A stretch of DNA of 64,000 nucleotides from Photobacterium aphoticum (GTDB taxonomy: Bacteria > Pseudomonadota > Gammaproteobacteria > Enterobacterales > Vibrionaceae): NCBI RefSeq assembly GCF_001029435.1, contig NZ_LDOV01000047.1, positions 1 to 64,000 of the forward strand, in the 5' to 3' direction. A program made the position numbers and the translations under genes. The notes beneath the pieces are model-generated. The model saw only the letters and a program-made list of their open reading frames with translations, was not told the origin of the DNA and ran no database searches. Of this stretch, positions 35,646 to 47,894 are shown piece by piece (within the stretch, counting starts at the first letter, position 1; every line of letters starts with the position of its first letter).

Positions 35646-36701
35646 TTATTTTACGGTGACTTGATCGGTGAGAGTCACGCCCGTCTGCTGCACGAGTAAG
35701 GCGGCCCGTTGACCAACAGCCACATTGGCATTTGGGAACACGATCGCCTCCCCGCCCTCCAACGAGTAATACTCGGTATTGCCGTCTTTCCCCAGTAATG
35801 CCCCTTGGTCGAAAAAGGTAAAATTGGCTTGATCGTTAGGGAAGGTAAAGGAGAAATCGTCACTCTGTTTAACCAATGTGCGGGTCACTTTATAAATTGC
35901 CAACGCGTCTTCTTGCCACTGAGATTGCTTCTTGGCTTCATGCGTGGGTGTAGTAATTAACGTCTGTAGTGCCTGATAAAACGGCTCTAGTCGTGACAAG
36001 TCATTGTCACCAAACGGAGCAACTTTGCCCAGCTCTAACGTGAACGCCTGCGCGCCGAAATAGGCGGCACTGAACCAACTAAACGTGGGTGATGGTGAGT
36101 TTGCCATCAGCACGGCTTCGACTTCGGCCTGCTGCAAAAACGAGAATAACGGTAAGCTGCGCGTAGGCTGCTCTGAATAAGGGCTCACCGCAAAGGTATA
36201 GTGGACGGAATCACGAATAGCACAGTGCAGATCAAGGTGCCAACGCTGTGGATCATCAAAGCTGGCACTGGCATAAAACCCTCGCAATAAGGCTTGCAGC
36301 GTGTTCGCGCGAACGGTATCCGGGTTGCTTTCATCGTTCATTTGCTTGAACAAGCGATTCATATTTTCGTCAATGAATCGTTGATGGCACACTATCGCCT
36401 CAGGATGGCCGATAATCAGCAGTAAACGGTGAGCGGGTTGTATCTGCCCAGAGAGGATGTGTTCAGCCAGTCGCTGTACTAATTCGATAGGCGCGGTTTC
36501 ATCCCCATGAATACCGGACGAAATCACAATCGCCTTGGCCTCTTTCGTGAGATCGGACGGTGTAATGGCCAACACACCTCTGGCGAGCAAGGCGCATTCT
36601 ACCCCGCTTTCCGTCCGCCACTGCCCAAGCTCTTCTGGGCTATCCATGTCCAGACTCGCCGCGAGAAACGCGCCCGCTTTCACTTGTGCTAACATGCCCA
36701 T
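35646..36701 (-). CDS. astE: Succinylglutamate desuccinylase AstE
   Basis: This 351-aa zinc carboxypeptidase-like enzyme performs the last step of the arginine succinyltransferase pathway, splitting N-succinylglutamate into glutamate and succinate. The zinc site is GIHGDETAPIEL (His-x-x-Glu), and the third ligand His is in WHLDLHCAIRDS. The DENMNRLF motif is family-typical. ATG 36701 is preferred over 36707 because GGAGG is then six bases upstream. No other ast genes are nearby; isolated astE is common in vibrios. Confidence 0.9.
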   Translation of the reverse strand: MGMLAQVKAGAFLAASLDMDSPEELGQWRTESGVECALLARGVLAITPSDLTKEAKAIVISSGIHGDETAPIELVQRLAEHILSGQIQPAHRLLLIIGHPEAIVCHQRFIDENMNRLFKQMNDESNPDTVRANTLQALLRGFYASASFDDPQRWHLDLHCAIRDSVHYTFAVSPYSEQPTRSLPLFSFLQQAEVEAVLMANSPSPTFSWFSAAYFGAQAFTLELGKVAPFGDNDLSRLEPFYQALQTLITTPTHEAKKQSQWQEDALAIYKVTRTLVKQSDDFSFTFPNDQANFTFFDQGALLGKDGNTEYYSLEGGEAIVFPNANVAVGQRAALLVQQTGVTLTDQVTVK

Positions 36702-36856
36702 CGACATCCTCCCTGTTCGACACTGCGTAAATATTTTACCTACTTACATTCAGTGTACTGCTGTCACGGCACGGTGCCTATCATTCCCGTACTATCAGAC
36801 AGACCATTGTCTTATTCTGAGATCTCAGCAGCACCCCGCGCTTTTCAACAGGCACA

Positions 36857-36897
36857 AAAAAACCCAGATCAGCGCATGCTGTATCTGGGCTTTTTTG
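36857..36897. terminator. Terminator of ihfA
   Basis: CCCAGAT (36863-36869) and ATCTGGG (36883-36889), with an inner AGC/GCT pair, form a stem flanked by A7 and T6 runs, so it works in both directions. It lies about 25 bp after the ihfA stop. Confidence 0.8.
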
Positions 36898-36912
36898 TTT
36901 ACATCGCCGCGA

Positions 36913-37209
36913 TTACTTTTCGATCTCGATGCTTTCTACGCGTGCTTTCAATTTCTGACCTGGACGGAAAGTTACAACACGGCGAGCAGAGATAGGGATA
37001 TCTTCGCCCGTTTTAGGGTTTCTTCCTGGACGCTCGTTCTTATCGCGAAGATCAAAGTTACCAAAGCCGGACAACTTTACTTGTTCGCCATTTTCAAGCG
37101 CTTTTCTAATTTCTTCAAAGAAGACTTCCACCGTATCCTTGGCGTCCCGTTTGCTTAATCCAACATTCTCAAACAGGTTCTCAGCCAAATCGGCTTTCGT
37201 GAGCGCCAT
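36913..37209 (-). CDS. ihfA: Integration host factor subunit alpha
   Basis: This 98-aa DNA-bending protein acts as a heterodimer with Ihf[35 protein letters not shown] and the DNA-intercalating [14 protein letters not shown] arm are nearly identical to the E. coli protein (99 aa). ATG 37209 is chosen from that alignment and the GAGGGA site upstream; the frame's outer start at 37224 covers the ribosome binding site. Unlike in E. coli, a clear terminator separates it from pheT, so it must have its own promoter in 37210-37583. Confidence 0.96.
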   Translation of the reverse strand: MALTKADLAENLFENVGLSKRDAKDTVEVFFEEIRKALENGEQVKLSGFGNFDLRDKNERPGRNPKTGEDIPISARRVVTFRPGQKLKARVESIEIEK

Positions 37210-37585
37210 AGATAATTCCCTCAAGACTATATTGAATGGATAACAGACATAGCATAACTATACCTGTAGCGAATTCATCTGGTGAGACTGAATCGGTGAG
37301 CGACAATTTTCAGCCACCCTGAATCATGTTCAATCTCAACTAGAGTCAAGTTTAAGCCAACTCGCTGATTTCCGCCAACTTTTTTACGTTAACTTCGTGT
37401 CAAATTATTGATTTGTGGTTGCACCAAAATGCGTCATGCATGCACCCAGTTGAGCTTAATCACCCTAATAACCAATAAAATACGCTAAAAATAACCCTGA
37501 CAACAATATATCACTCTAACAATTTGTGGACATATAGGAATATTCTCTGAGTATCAGAAAGTTACGTTTATTAGATTCAGATCAA
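37210..37585. other. ihfA promoter region
   Basis: About 375 bp, AT-rich, no gene seen. It must contain an ihfA promoter because pheT ends in a terminator. No operator was assigned. Confidence 0.5.
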
Positions 37586-37614
37586 AAAAAAGCAGCCGAG
37601 ATGGCTGCTTTTTT
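37586..37614 (-). terminator. Terminator of pheST
   Basis: GCAGCC / GGCTGC with a GAGAT loop, flanked by A6 and T6 extensions (37586-37614), lies about 70 bp after the pheT stop. Confidence 0.85.
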
Positions 37615-37683
37615 AAAACAATAACTTAAAAAGTTACTGTGCGTGACGCTGTGACGGCTCAAACAACCGCCACCCGCACGTAA

Positions 37684-40071
37684 TTAGTCACGTAGGCTCG
37701 CGCCAAAACGCTCTGCAAGTACTGCAACAATGCTTTCAACCGCACCCGCGATATCAGCTTCTTCCAGCGTACGTTCTGCTGACTGAAGGGTTAGCGCAAT
37801 CGCCAAGCTCTTCTGACCGTCTTCAACACCTTTACCTACGTAAACGTCGAATAGGTTCACATCAGTCAGTAGTTCGCCACCGTTGTCACGGCAAGCAGCA
37901 ACCACATCACCGGCTGCTACGTCTTCGTTCACAACAACCGCGATATCACGACGGTTTGCAGGGAACTTAGATAGCGCAACTGCTTCTGGGATCACTTTAG
38001 TGTTGATCGCAGACCATTCGATTTCGAACACGATAGTACGGCCATTTAGACCAAACTTACGCTCAAGCTCTGGGTGAACGGTACCGATCACGCCCACTTC
38101 TTTGCCGTCTACGATGATAGCCGCAGACTGACCTGGGTGAAGTGCTGGGTGCTTAGCCGCTGCGAAAGAGTATGCTTTCTCGTTTGCAGACAGTTCTAGA
38201 ATCGCTTCTAGATCACCCTTCAGATCGAAGAAATCAACGGTGTTGGTTTCAATATCCCAGTGCTCTTCGCTACGCGTACCTGCGATAACACCAGCAAGCA
38301 TTGGCTCTTGGCGCATGCCGTTTTCAGCGGTTTCGCAAGGGATGAAACGTAGGCCGTATTCAAACAGACGAACGCGAGGCTGCTGACGCTTCTGGTTGTG
38401 AACAACAGTGTTCAACAGACCTTGGATCAGACCAAGACGCATTGCTGACATTTCCGCAGAAATTGGGAATGGCAGGATCAATGGCTCAACACCAGGAACA
38501 ACCAGTTTCTGCTGCTCAGGCTCAACGAAGCTGTAAGTGATCGCTTCTTGGTAACCACGATCAACAAGCAGGTTACGTACACGTTTCAGCGGTAGATCCG
38601 CTTCTTTGTGATCGTTCATGCTTAGTGCAGCCACTGGCGACTGGTTAGGGATGTTGTCGTAACCGTAGATACGGCCCACTTCTTCCACTAGGTCTTGCTC
38701 GATCGCGATATCGAAACGCCATGTTGGTGCAACAGCTTCCCAACCTTCAGCCGTTGTTTCAACCGTCATACCTAGACGCTCTAGGATCTCAACCACGTCT
38801 GCATCAGCAATGTGGTGACCCAGTAGGTTGTCTAGTTTAGTACGACGTAGTGCTACTTTGTTTGGCTTAGGCAGGTCTGCTTCAGACTCAACCGCCACAA
38901 CAGGTGCAACTTCACCACCACAGATTTCAACAAGCAGTGCTGTGGCACGCTCCATTGCGTTCACTTGTAGTGCGTAATCCACACCACGCTCGAAACGCAT
39001 TGAAGAATCCGTGTGTAGACCGTAGCTACGTGCGCGACCACGGATGTGATCCGGTGCGAAGAAAGCACACTCTAGTAGTACGTCTTTCGTTTCAGTCGTT
39101 ACGCCTGACTGCTCACCACCAAAGATACCGGCGATAGCCAGTGCTTTGTTGTGGTCTGCAACAACCAGTGTGTCAGCGTTCAGTTCAGCTTCAGTACCGT
39201 CTAGCAGCGTTAACTTCTCGCCCTGCTCTGCCAAACGTACCACGATGCCACCTTCAATCTTCGCCAGATCAAATGCGTGCATTGGCTGACCTTGCTCTAG
39301 CAGAACAAAGTTAGTGATATCAACAACTGGGTCGATTGAACGGATACCACAACGACGCAGTTTTTCCTGCATCCATAGTGGGGTTTCCGCTTGAACGTTA
39401 ACGTTCTTAACCACACGGCCAAGGTAACGTGGACACGCAGCCGGTGCTTTCACGTCGATAGATACAGTGTCTTCGATTGAAGCAGCAACCGCTTCAACAG
39501 ATGGCTCTGTTACGTCAGCACGGTTTAGTACGCCCACTTCACGTGCCATACCACGGATGCTGAAACAGTCAGCACGGTTAGCCGTTAGGTCAACGTCTAC
39601 GGTTACGTCGTCCAGACCTAGGAATTCGCGGAAATCAGTACCGATCACTGCGTCTTCTGCTAGCTCCATGATGCCGTTTGACTCAACGTCGATGCCCAGT
39701 TCAGAGAAAGAACACAGCATGCCGTGAGATGGCTGACCACGTAGTTTTGCTTTTTTGATTTTGAAATCGCCAGGTAGTACTGCGCCTACTGTTGCTACAG
39801 CCACTTTTAGGCCTAGGCGACAGTTTGCTGCACCACACACGATGTCTAGCAATTCTTCTTCACCCACGTCAACTTTCGTTACGCGCAGTTTGTCTGCATC
39901 TGGGTGCTGACCACATTCTACAACGTGACCTACTTTAACGCCGTTGAACGCGCCTGCTACTGGCAGTACGTCGTCAACTTCCAGACCCGCCATCGTGATT
40001 TGGTGAGTCAGTTCGTCAGTGCTAACCGCAGGGTTAACCCACTCACGAAGCCAAGATTCGCTGAATTTCAT
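37684..40071 (-). CDS. pheT: Phenylalanyl-tRNA synthetase beta subunit
   Basis: This 795-aa subunit has the same length as E. coli PheT. The order is: an N-terminal tRNA-binding OB fold ([20 protein letters not shown]), the B3/B4 editing domain, B5 (YGYDNIPNQ), the catalytic-like core, and a C-terminal FDX-ACB anticodon-binding domain ([16 protein letters not shown]). It forms the alpha2-beta2 enzyme with PheS, encoded 18 bp upstream on the same strand. Confidence 0.97.
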   Translation of the reverse strand: MKFSESWLREWVNPAVSTDELTHQITMAGLEVDDVLPVAGAFNGVKVGHVVECGQHPDADKLRVTKVDVGEEELLDIVCGAANCRLGLKVAVATVGAVLPGDFKIKKAKLRGQPSHGMLCSFSELGIDVESNGIMELAEDAVIGTDFREFLGLDDVTVDVDLTANRADCFSIRGMAREVGVLNRADVTEPSVEAVAASIEDTVSIDVKAPAACPRYLGRVVKNVNVQAETPLWMQEKLRRCGIRSIDPVVDITNFVLLEQGQPMHAFDLAKIEGGIVVRLAEQGEKLTLLDGTEAELNADTLVVADHNKALAIAGIFGGEQSGVTTETKDVLLECAFFAPDHIRGRARSYGLHTDSSMRFERGVDYALQVNAMERATALLVEICGGEVAPVVAVESEADLPKPNKVALRRTKLDNLLGHHIADADVVEILERLGMTVETTAEGWEAVAPTWRFDIAIEQDLVEEVGRIYGYDNIPNQSPVAALSMNDHKEADLPLKRVRNLLVDRGYQEAITYSFVEPEQQKLVVPGVEPLILPFPISAEMSAMRLGLIQGLLNTVVHNQKRQQPRVRLFEYGLRFIPCETAENGMRQEPMLAGVIAGTRSEEHWDIETNTVDFFDLKGDLEAILELSANEKAYSFAAAKHPALHPGQSAAIIVDGKEVGVIGTVHPELERKFGLNGRTIVFEIEWSAINTKVIPEAVALSKFPANRRDIAVVVNEDVAAGDVVAACRDNGGELLTDVNLFDVYVGKGVEDGQKSLAIALTLQSAERTLEEADIAGAVESIVAVLAERFGASLRD

Positions 40072-40089
40072 AGTGTTTAAACCTCTGGA

Positions 40090-41602
<1,513 letters not shown>

Positions 41603-41860
41603 ATGGGTGAACAAGAGAAATATTGGCTCGTTTATGCAAAAGCAACGTTTGTTATCGCGGTTATTGCGATGGTGGTCAGTATCATCAAACTGCCAGGCGA
41701 TTTGCTCATTAAAGGCTATTACAGCATCTGTAGTTTATTTTTGGTCAGCGCTACCATCACGTTAAGTAAAGCGGTGCGCGATCAGGCGGAATCGAAGAAA
41801 CTGGTGAATAAGATCGAAGAAGCGAAAACAGCACAACTTCTTCACGATTTAGACGATTAA
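41603..41860 (+). CDS. YiaAB two-helix domain small membrane protein
   Basis: This 85-aa inner-membrane protein has two hydrophobic helices (about 10-30 and 36-55) joined by a short LPGDLLIKGYY loop, the YiaA/YiaB pattern. A charged C-terminal tail follows. ATG 41603 is chosen for AGGA eight bases upstream; the frame stays open to 41513. Its function is unknown. It heads a short run of small accessory genes. Confidence 0.7.
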   Translation: MGEQEKYWLVYAKATFVIAVIAMVVSIIKLPGDLLIKGYYSICSLFLVSATITLSKAVRDQAESKKLVNKIEEAKTAQLLHDLDD

Positions 41861-41872
41861 CATTGTTGTAAA

Positions 41873-42319
41873 ATGACCAAGACACCTCTTCAACTATTCA
41901 CCACACAACAGCAGCAATTATTGCTGCTGTTGAAAGCCATTGAGCAACAGACGTTACTCCGCCAGGCCGATTACGATACCCTGATTGATCAGCTACAGGC
42001 GAACCAAACCAGTATTACGGCCACACTGGATGCTGTCAGTGACAACGCTGCAGCATCACAGTCCGCCTTCACTCGCCTTGTTGAAAAGGGCATTGTGCTC
42101 AAACGGCAAGCCGCCAAGAAAATAACAGCCATACATAAGCTTGAACAAAAAGCTGAGCAACTCAAAGAGGCGATACGCAACACTCGTCGCCTCATGATTC
42201 AAATACAGCATGTTCACACTGAGATGCGCAGTGGCCAATGTATTCAACTTCAGCTAAAAGTCCGTCAATTACAGGCAAAAAACGCCGCATTGATAACAGC
42301 ATACCAATGCCTCTATTGA
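41873..42319 (+). CDS. Hypothetical coiled-coil protein
   Basis: This 148-aa protein is not recognised. It is Gln- and Leu-rich with heptad-like patterns over most of its length, no membrane helix and no signal. It begins 12 bp after the YiaAB-like gene on the same strand, with no visible ribosome binding site, so translation may depend on coupling. The gene pair could encode a membrane protein and its cytoplasmic partner. Confidence 0.5.
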   Translation: MTKTPLQLFTTQQQQLLLLLKAIEQQTLLRQADYDTLIDQLQANQTSITATLDAVSDNAAASQSAFTRLVEKGIVLKRQAAKKITAIHKLEQKAEQLKEAIRNTRRLMIQIQHVHTEMRSGQCIQLQLKVRQLQAKNAALITAYQCLY

Positions 42320-42485
42320 TCATTCCCATTCTGCACCATTGCTTACCCATGAGAATAAATAACCACAAACACCCAAAAATCGAGCAACTTTCAACCAGCA
42401 GCACCTCCATTAATAAACATTTTTATTTAAAAAGTATGACTTTTGCAGTAGATTGAAAGACTGCTTACAATTGGGAGTTTCAAAA

Positions 42486-42734
42486 ATGCAGAACAATGCT
42501 GTAACAGCACTAATTAAAATGAATACATTTGCTGTTTTGTTATGCTCAGTACTATTGGTTTTGGGTAACTTAGGCCTAACGTCTTCACTACCTATTTTTG
42601 TCATGGGTAAGTTCGACATTATTCATGCTGGCTTTTTCTTAGCCTTTAACGGTATGTTCCTGGCTACGCTTGGTGGCTTGCTATATGGCCGCAACAAAGC
42701 CGTTCACACACTTAAGCATCTTGCTGCCGCTTAA
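42486..42734 (+). CDS. Small hypothetical membrane protein, 82 aa
   Basis: Two hydrophobic segments (about residues 12-34 and 43-66) are separated by a short polar turn, and the protein ends in a basic HTLKHLAAA tail. ATG 42486 is chosen because GGGAG lies about nine bases upstream; the frame extends to 42453. I recognise no family. A strong terminator follows. Confidence 0.55.
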   Translation: MQNNAVTALIKMNTFAVLLCSVLLVLGNLGLTSSLPIFVMGKFDIIHAGFFLAFNGMFLATLGGLLYGRNKAVHTLKHLAAA

Positions 42735-42755
42735 TGGACGCAGATGGTAAGTAAT

Positions 42756-42786
42756 AAAAATAGCCTCTTTACGAGGCTATTTTTTT
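42756..42786. terminator. Bidirectional terminator
   Basis: AAAATAGCCTC (42757-42767) and GAGGCTATTTT (42773-42783) pair perfectly around TTTAC. It ends both the small membrane protein gene and the convergent protease gene. Confidence 0.9.
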
Positions 42787-42813
42787 ATGTACGTAATACT
42801 TGAACCGTCGTTA

Positions 42814-44373
42814 TTACAACTTCGCCCACGCGTTACTCCATGCGTCGCCGACACCCGGTTCATAAGCACTGGATGCACACCACAAGCCGTTTGGCCATGC
42901 ACGACACTGATAAGTACCGCCATTGTGTGTCACAACATCACCCGGTGAATAAGCGGTACCGGCTACATAAGCATTACCGGAAGCCGGTGGGGTTGGTTCA
43001 GGATCCGGAGTGGGCTCTGGCGTTGGATCAGGTGTCGGTTCCGGCGTTGGCGAGCCCCCACCACAATGACCGGCGGCTATCGCTTGCCATACGCCCCACG
43101 GGCCAGACTGACTTGGATCGGCTCCCTGGTTCCACCACTGCGCTTCCCATAGCTGGCCTTGCCAACTCACCACATCCCCGGTGTTGTACACTGCCCCTGC
43201 ATTCCATTCCGTCTCACAGGTACCTGGCTGTGACGCCGAAGTGACTTGTGCGCTCGCTTTGGCGACGTACTGCGTATTGGTTTTGTCGATCTCAAACGTC
43301 AATGCCACTGAAGCCGTGCCTGTCGCTGACGCTGAAAACTCCACCGCTACCTGGCAAGATTGCCCTGCAGGTAATGTGCTCGCACGGCAACCGTCTTGGC
43401 TTATCAACGCATCCTGCGCGACACCACTGGCGCTCACACTTGTCTGTGTGACAGTGAAAGGAACATTACCGGTATTTTTCACCGAAAAAGTATGTGAAGC
43501 CGTTTGCCCCAGTTCAAACGCCGTCAATGGCTGATTGGCGTTGTAACCCACCGACACATTATCGGCATTAAGTACCACCACGCTATCAACCCAATCACGC
43601 AACGCAGCAATATCACTGTACACGCCATATTTCCCCGGACGTGCACAACCAATGCCCCAACTCACAATCCCCAACTGTGTCACCACACCGCCACGGTTTA
43701 CGACGATGGGGCCACCACTGTCTCCCTGACAGGAGTCAATCCCGCCTTGTGGCACCCCCGCACAAAAGCTCACCTGCCCGACATTAGCATAACTGCCCCC
43801 AGCGGTACGGCATTGCGCATCAGACACCAACGGCACGTCCACCGCCATTAATACTGATGGTGTACTCCCCCCTTCAGACAGTCGCCCTAAACCCGCTACG
43901 GATAATTGATCCCCTGTGACGGCATATTGGCTGAGTCCACCAGCTGCAATCTCGACACGTTTGTCATTGCTGATCACGCGATCTAATTTAAGGATCGCAA
44001 TATCATTGGCCAGGTTGCGCGAATTAAAATTGGGATGCACATAAATATTCGTCACATTCGCCCGTTCACCATCAGTGCCGTTATAACGAAAGCCACCGAC
44101 TTTTACCGCCAACTGGCTAGGCAGATCGGTATCCACACAATGTGCGGCGGTTAAGACATACCCATCGCCCAAATAGCTCCCGCCACAAAATGAACGATTA
44201 CTGTTACGTCCGACAATCTGGGTATAAAACCCCCAATCAGCAGTATTCGCCGGACTGCCTCCAACAATATCCGGCGTGATCACACCACCTACACCCACAA
44301 TATTTTCATTAGCTTGCACGCTGCCCATGCTACACGCCGCCATCACTGCTATAACACCAAACTTTAGTTTCAC
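42814..44373 (-). CDS. Secreted trypsin-like serine protease with two carbohydrate-binding modules
   Basis: This 519-aa protein begins with a Sec signal (MKLKFGVIAVMAACSMGSVQA) and a short propeptide. A trypsin S1 domain starts at IVGG (36-39), with catalytic His78 (TAAHC), Asp124 (NDIAIL) and Ser219 (GDSGGP). Next come an Ig-like domain (about 275-375), a first CBM5/12-like module with WEAQWWNQGADPS, a Pro/Thr/Glu linker, and a second module ending AWAKL. GTG 44373 is chosen because GAGGGA lies five bases upstream and a perfect signal peptide follows; the frame continues to 44469. It is related in plan to Vibrio VesABC proteases exported by type II secretion. The last module closely resembles the tail of the DUF1501 protein. 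Confidence 0.88.
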   Translation of the reverse strand: MKLKFGVIAVMAACSMGSVQANENIVGVGGVITPDIVGGSPANTADWGFYTQIVGRNSNRSFCGGSYLGDGYVLTAAHCVDTDLPSQLAVKVGGFRYNGTDGERANVTNIYVHPNFNSRNLANDIAILKLDRVISNDKRVEIAAGGLSQYAVTGDQLSVAGLGRLSEGGSTPSVLMAVDVPLVSDAQCRTAGGSYANVGQVSFCAGVPQGGIDSCQGDSGGPIVVNRGGVVTQLGIVSWGIGCARPGKYGVYSDIAALRDWVDSVVVLNADNVSVGYNANQPLTAFELGQTASHTFSVKNTGNVPFTVTQTSVSASGVAQDALISQDGCRASTLPAGQSCQVAVEFSASATGTASVALTFEIDKTNTQYVAKASAQVTSASQPGTCETEWNAGAVYNTGDVVSWQGQLWEAQWWNQGADPSQSGPWGVWQAIAAGHCGGGSPTPEPTPDPTPEPTPDPEPTPPASGNAYVAGTAYSPGDVVTHNGGTYQCRAWPNGLWCASSAYEPGVGDAWSNAWAKL

Positions 44374-44743
44374 GTCATTCCCTCGAAAAAGTAAATTCAT
44401 GCTGCGACGCACGTCATTCGCGTCACACATGAACAAGAAAAGCCCTTTTTCAAAAAATGACCAACCCACGGATGGTGTTTTTTATAGAATGCATAGGCCA
44501 TCTAACATTATTTAAAAATTAACATTTCAGTTACATTACAGGGTATGAATACCGTCACGCCCCCCTCTAACGGCTCATGCTTACACGGAATGCATACCCG
44601 ATAGCAGTAGTAAGGAGAAAACGCTTTCGGTGCCCGCTTGTCTGTATATGTTGCCAGTTTTTGTGAGATGAAATTTAAGTGTTCCTATACTCATCTGACC
44701 TAATCCCTTGTATATATGGGATATTCAAAAACAGGATAAAAAC
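44374..44743. other. Divergent promoter region, protease / choloylglycine hydrolase
   Basis: About 370 bp between two divergent secreted-protein genes. No gene and no operator was recognised. Confidence 0.5.
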
Positions 44744-45832
44744 ATGAAACTGAAGTTAGCTGCCGCTTTGATTGCCTCTTGCGTTGCTTATACCGCCAAC
44801 GCGTGTACGGGGATTTCGCTTACTACCACACAAGATGATTACATTCAGGCCCGTACTATTGAGTGGGGTGAGAATGACCTCAACAGTAAACTGGTCATTT
44901 CCCCGCGTAAGCATACATATACGTCAACCATGCCTGACCAGAAAAAAGGCCTGACGTGGGAGTCCAAATACGGTTTTACCGGCATTTCAGTCAGCGATGA
45001 TCGTTTCATTGCGGAAGGGGTGAATGAAGCGGGACTGTCCAGCGGCCTGTTCTATTTTAAAAACTACGGCTCACTCGCCAAGTATGATCCAAACAATACG
45101 CGCAACAACATCACCGACATGGATTTTGTCCGCTGGATGCTTTCTCAATTCAGTACGGTAGAAGAAGTGGAACAGGCACTGGCTAAAATCAAGATTGTGC
45201 CTGTGTATATGGATGCCAAAGGTAACCCTTCCCCAACGGCACACTGGCGCGTGGCTGATAAAAACGGCAACAATATCGTGATTGAAATCATGAATCACGG
45301 CCAAATCAATATCCATAAAAACACCGCTCAGGTACTGACTAATGCACCGGATTATCAGTGGCATATCACCAATCTGAACAACTATATCAATTTGCATCCA
45401 GGCGTTAGCCAAGGACAGCAAATCAACGGTGTAAAAGCCTTCTCCTTCGGGGTAGGTTCTGGTGCATTAGGGATGCCGGGAGATATCACACCGCCTTCGC
45501 GTTTCGTGCGTGCGGCCTTCTTTGTAAATACCGCACCTGAATTGCACAACGGTAAAGAAGCGGTGTCTCAGGCCTTCCATATCCTGAACAATTTTGATTT
45601 GCCGATCGGCACAGAATTTAACGAGAAGAAATATATCCCTGATCTGCCAAGTGCGACTCAGTGGACATCGGTGATTGATCAGACCAACGGTAAGCTGTAC
45701 TACAAAACTATGCGTGACAGCACCATTAAACAAGTGGATCTGACCAAGATAGATTTCAATGGCAACAAAGAAGTGACACGTCCATTAGACAAAGGCAGCT
45801 TCCACGTTGAAGATGTGACACCAACACTGTAA
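44744..45832 (+). CDS. Choloylglycine hydrolase family protein (linear amide C-N hydrolase), exported
   Basis: This 362-aa Ntn-hydrolase has a signal peptide ending ANA, and cleavage exposes Cys21 as the catalytic N-terminal nucleophile (CTGISL), with Arg37 in the following ARTIEW segment. The family contains bile salt hydrolases and penicillin V acylases; Gram-negative members often cleave N-acyl-homoserine lactones. Sequence alone does not decide between bile salts, AHLs and other amides. ATG 44744 is chosen for AGGA seven or more bases upstream and the signal peptide; the outer start at 44708 is poor. It is a single-gene unit with its own terminator. Confidence 0.87.
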   Translation: MKLKLAAALIASCVAYTANACTGISLTTTQDDYIQARTIEWGENDLNSKLVISPRKHTYTSTMPDQKKGLTWESKYGFTGISVSDDRFIAEGVNEAGLSSGLFYFKNYGSLAKYDPNNTRNNITDMDFVRWMLSQFSTVEEVEQALAKIKIVPVYMDAKGNPSPTAHWRVADKNGNNIVIEIMNHGQINIHKNTAQVLTNAPDYQWHITNLNNYINLHPGVSQGQQINGVKAFSFGVGSGALGMPGDITPPSRFVRAAFFVNTAPELHNGKEAVSQAFHILNNFDLPIGTEFNEKKYIPDLPSATQWTSVIDQTNGKLYYKTMRDSTIKQVDLTKIDFNGNKEVTRPLDKGSFHVEDVTPTL

Positions 45833-45882
45833 TCGTATTGATGGGCTCGCTCGCTATGAGATAACTTTTCTCATCAAGCCAT

Positions 45883-45918
45883 AAAAAAACAGGCTCGCTG
45901 TTAGACAGCGAGCCTGTT
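45883..45918. terminator. Bidirectional terminator
   Basis: AACAGGCTCGCTG (45888-45900) and CAGCGAGCCTGTT (45906-45918) pair perfectly around TTAGA. It serves the hydrolase gene and the convergent chemoreceptor gene. The GGCTCGCT arm recurs in the terminators at 48992 and 50266. Confidence 0.9.
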
Positions 45919-45938
45919 CGTTTATCGTTACACCGTGA

Positions 45939-47894
45939 TTAATTCAATTTAAAACGGCTCAAATTCTGATTCTGTTTTTCTGCCAATTCAGACAAGAAGT
46001 TCGACGCTTCCGTCGACTGGGTAATGCCTGCGACGTTCTGGCTGATCACATCCTTAATCAGGTTCACCGTCTGGCTGATCTCCTCGGCAGCGTGAGACTG
46101 CTGATTCGCGGCCACTGCGGACTCTGACGCGCCTTCCGAAATCGTCGATACCGCGCCATAAATAGAAGTCAGTTGCTCATACGATTCGTTCGACGTTGTT
46201 TTAGTCAGCTCAATCTTATCTAAACACTCTTGTACTTTTGTCTGCGCATCAATGGAGTGACCTTGAAGTTCTTCAATGATGTTCTTGATATGTACTGTCG
46301 AGTTCTGGGTTTTCGCCGCCAATGAACGTACTTCATCAGCAACAACGGCAAAACCACGTCCGTACTCACCGGCACGCGCCGCTTCAATCGCAGCGTTAAG
46401 TGCCAACAAGTTAGTCTGATCGGAAATGTTGTTAATGACCGTTGCCACTTCTTCGATGCTTTCACAACGCTGACGCAAGGTTTCTACCACAACCGAGGTT
46501 TCTGTTAACTGTTCAGTCAACTCTTCAGCACGCACTTTGTTTTCTTCCGCAATCGCACGGCCAGACAAACACAGTGACATCGCCTCATTCGCTTGTGCTT
46601 CTGCCCCACTCACTGACGTTGCCACCAGCTCTGCAGAAGAAGAAAGCTCAGTGGCTGCAGCGGCAATCTGCTCAATCTGGGCGCTTTGCTCTTCCGCATT
46701 CGCGGCACTTTGTACCATCACCGCCGCCAACTCAGTGGCAGAGGAAGCAACTTCATTACTCTGATCCAGGATCTGGTTAATCACACGACGTGTATCTGTG
46801 ATGGTTTTGTCTGTGTTAAGACCTAGCATAGCAATCTCGTTGCTACCATCGATCTTGGTGGTCACACTCAGGTCTTGCGCCGCCATCGCTTTCAGTGACG
46901 TCGACAGCAAACCAAAGATAATCGTAAACTGACGAGTGATATACAGACCAATCAGCAGCGAAATAATGGCTGCCACAATCCATGACCACAACTGCACCTG
47001 AGACGACTTATCCGCCGAATCCAAGCTAACCGTACCGAGATCATCCACCATACCGACATTGCGGCTGTAAACTTTCACAATTAGAGAACGGATATCTTTA
47101 GCAACAGCATCGCGCTCTGTCTTGTAAGCCTCAACGCGCTTCAGACTGTTCACGATAAACGTGGTGCCATCGACATACTTGCTCATCACATCAGCATCAA
47201 ACTTTTGCACATAACCGAAGCGTTGATACTTGTTCACAAATGACTGTGCACCATTGAGGTACAACATCATATTATCGACATCCACCAGGCTACGCAGGGC
47301 AATCACTTGTGCTAAGCGAGGATAAAAGGCATTGAAGTCACTTACAAACTGCGCCGCATCTTTATTCAACTGCTGTTGATCAATGTTCTCTGTTCGTAGT
47401 TGATTCAGGACCGGGAAAATCGCTGGCCACGATACTGGCGTGTTCCACCACTGCGCATCAATGGCTTTAAATACGTCATATTCATCGTTCAGCAATGTCA
47501 GGTATTTTTTGGTCATCGGTACAATGCTGGCTAATTCCGCCTGGCCTTGTTGTGTCAGCACCTGTGTATCAATCGTTTTATTGATTAGCGTATTCACACC
47601 CTCAACCGTAACACTAAGGGTTTGATAGCGCTGATCCATTTCTGCAGTGCTGGCATTCACCAGGTCACGGGTCTGAATACGGGCAGCGTTCCATTCACTG
47701 TCCACATCAGCCAGAAGATTGCTCACTTCCGTGCGTTTTGTGGTCACCGCGATATTGTCTTTAATCACGGCGATATTGCCATTAATCACCCACGCCACGG
47801 CGGCAAACAATACCAGCGTCGCCACAACGGGAAAAATAATTAACATGCTTATTGGTACATTTCTGGACCAACGCGAGGTGGTATTCGCACTCAT
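45939..47894 (-). CDS. Methyl-accepting chemotaxis protein
   Basis: This 651-aa chemoreceptor has a membrane helix near residues 16-38, a large periplasmic helical sensor of about 250 residues, and a second helix near 294-316. A HAMP-like linker and a cytoplasmic signalling hairpin with [20 protein letters not shown] follow, the CheA/CheW contact tip. No NWETF-type CheR pentapeptide is present at the C-terminus (it ends RFKLN). The ligand is unknown. The gene lies alone between a hydrolase gene and a degenerate region. Confidence 0.93.
   Translation of the reverse strand: MSANTTSRWSRNVPISMLIIFPVVATLVLFAAVAWVINGNIAVIKDNIAVTTKRTEVSNLLADVDSEWNAARIQTRDLVNASTAEMDQRYQTLSVTVEGVNTLINKTIDTQVLTQQGQAELASIVPMTKKYLTLLNDEYDVFKAIDAQWWNTPVSWPAIFPVLNQLRTENIDQQQLNKDAAQFVSDFNAFYPRLAQVIALRSLVDVDNMMLYLNGAQSFVNKYQRFGYVQKFDADVMSKYVDGTTFIVNSLKRVEAYKTERDAVAKDIRSLIVKVYSRNVGMVDDLGTVSLDSADKSSQVQLWSWIVAAIISLLIGLYITRQFTIIFGLLSTSLKAMAAQDLSVTTKIDGSNEIAMLGLNTDKTITDTRRVINQILDQSNEVASSATELAAVMVQSAANAEEQSAQIEQIAAAATELSSSAELVATSVSGAEAQANEAMSLCLSGRAIAEENKVRAEELTEQLTETSVVVETLRQRCESIEEVATVINNISDQTNLLALNAAIEAARAGEYGRGFAVVADEVRSLAAKTQNSTVHIKNIIEELQGHSIDAQTKVQECLDKIELTKTTSNESYEQLTSIYGAVSTISEGASESAVAANQQSHAAEEISQTVNLIKDVISQNVAGITQSTEASNFLSELAEKQNQNLSRFKLN

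Noticed and set aside
46442-46780. Plus-strand frames antisense to the chemoreceptor
   Set aside because: They mirror the repetitive helical codons of the receptor signalling domain and have no start signal.
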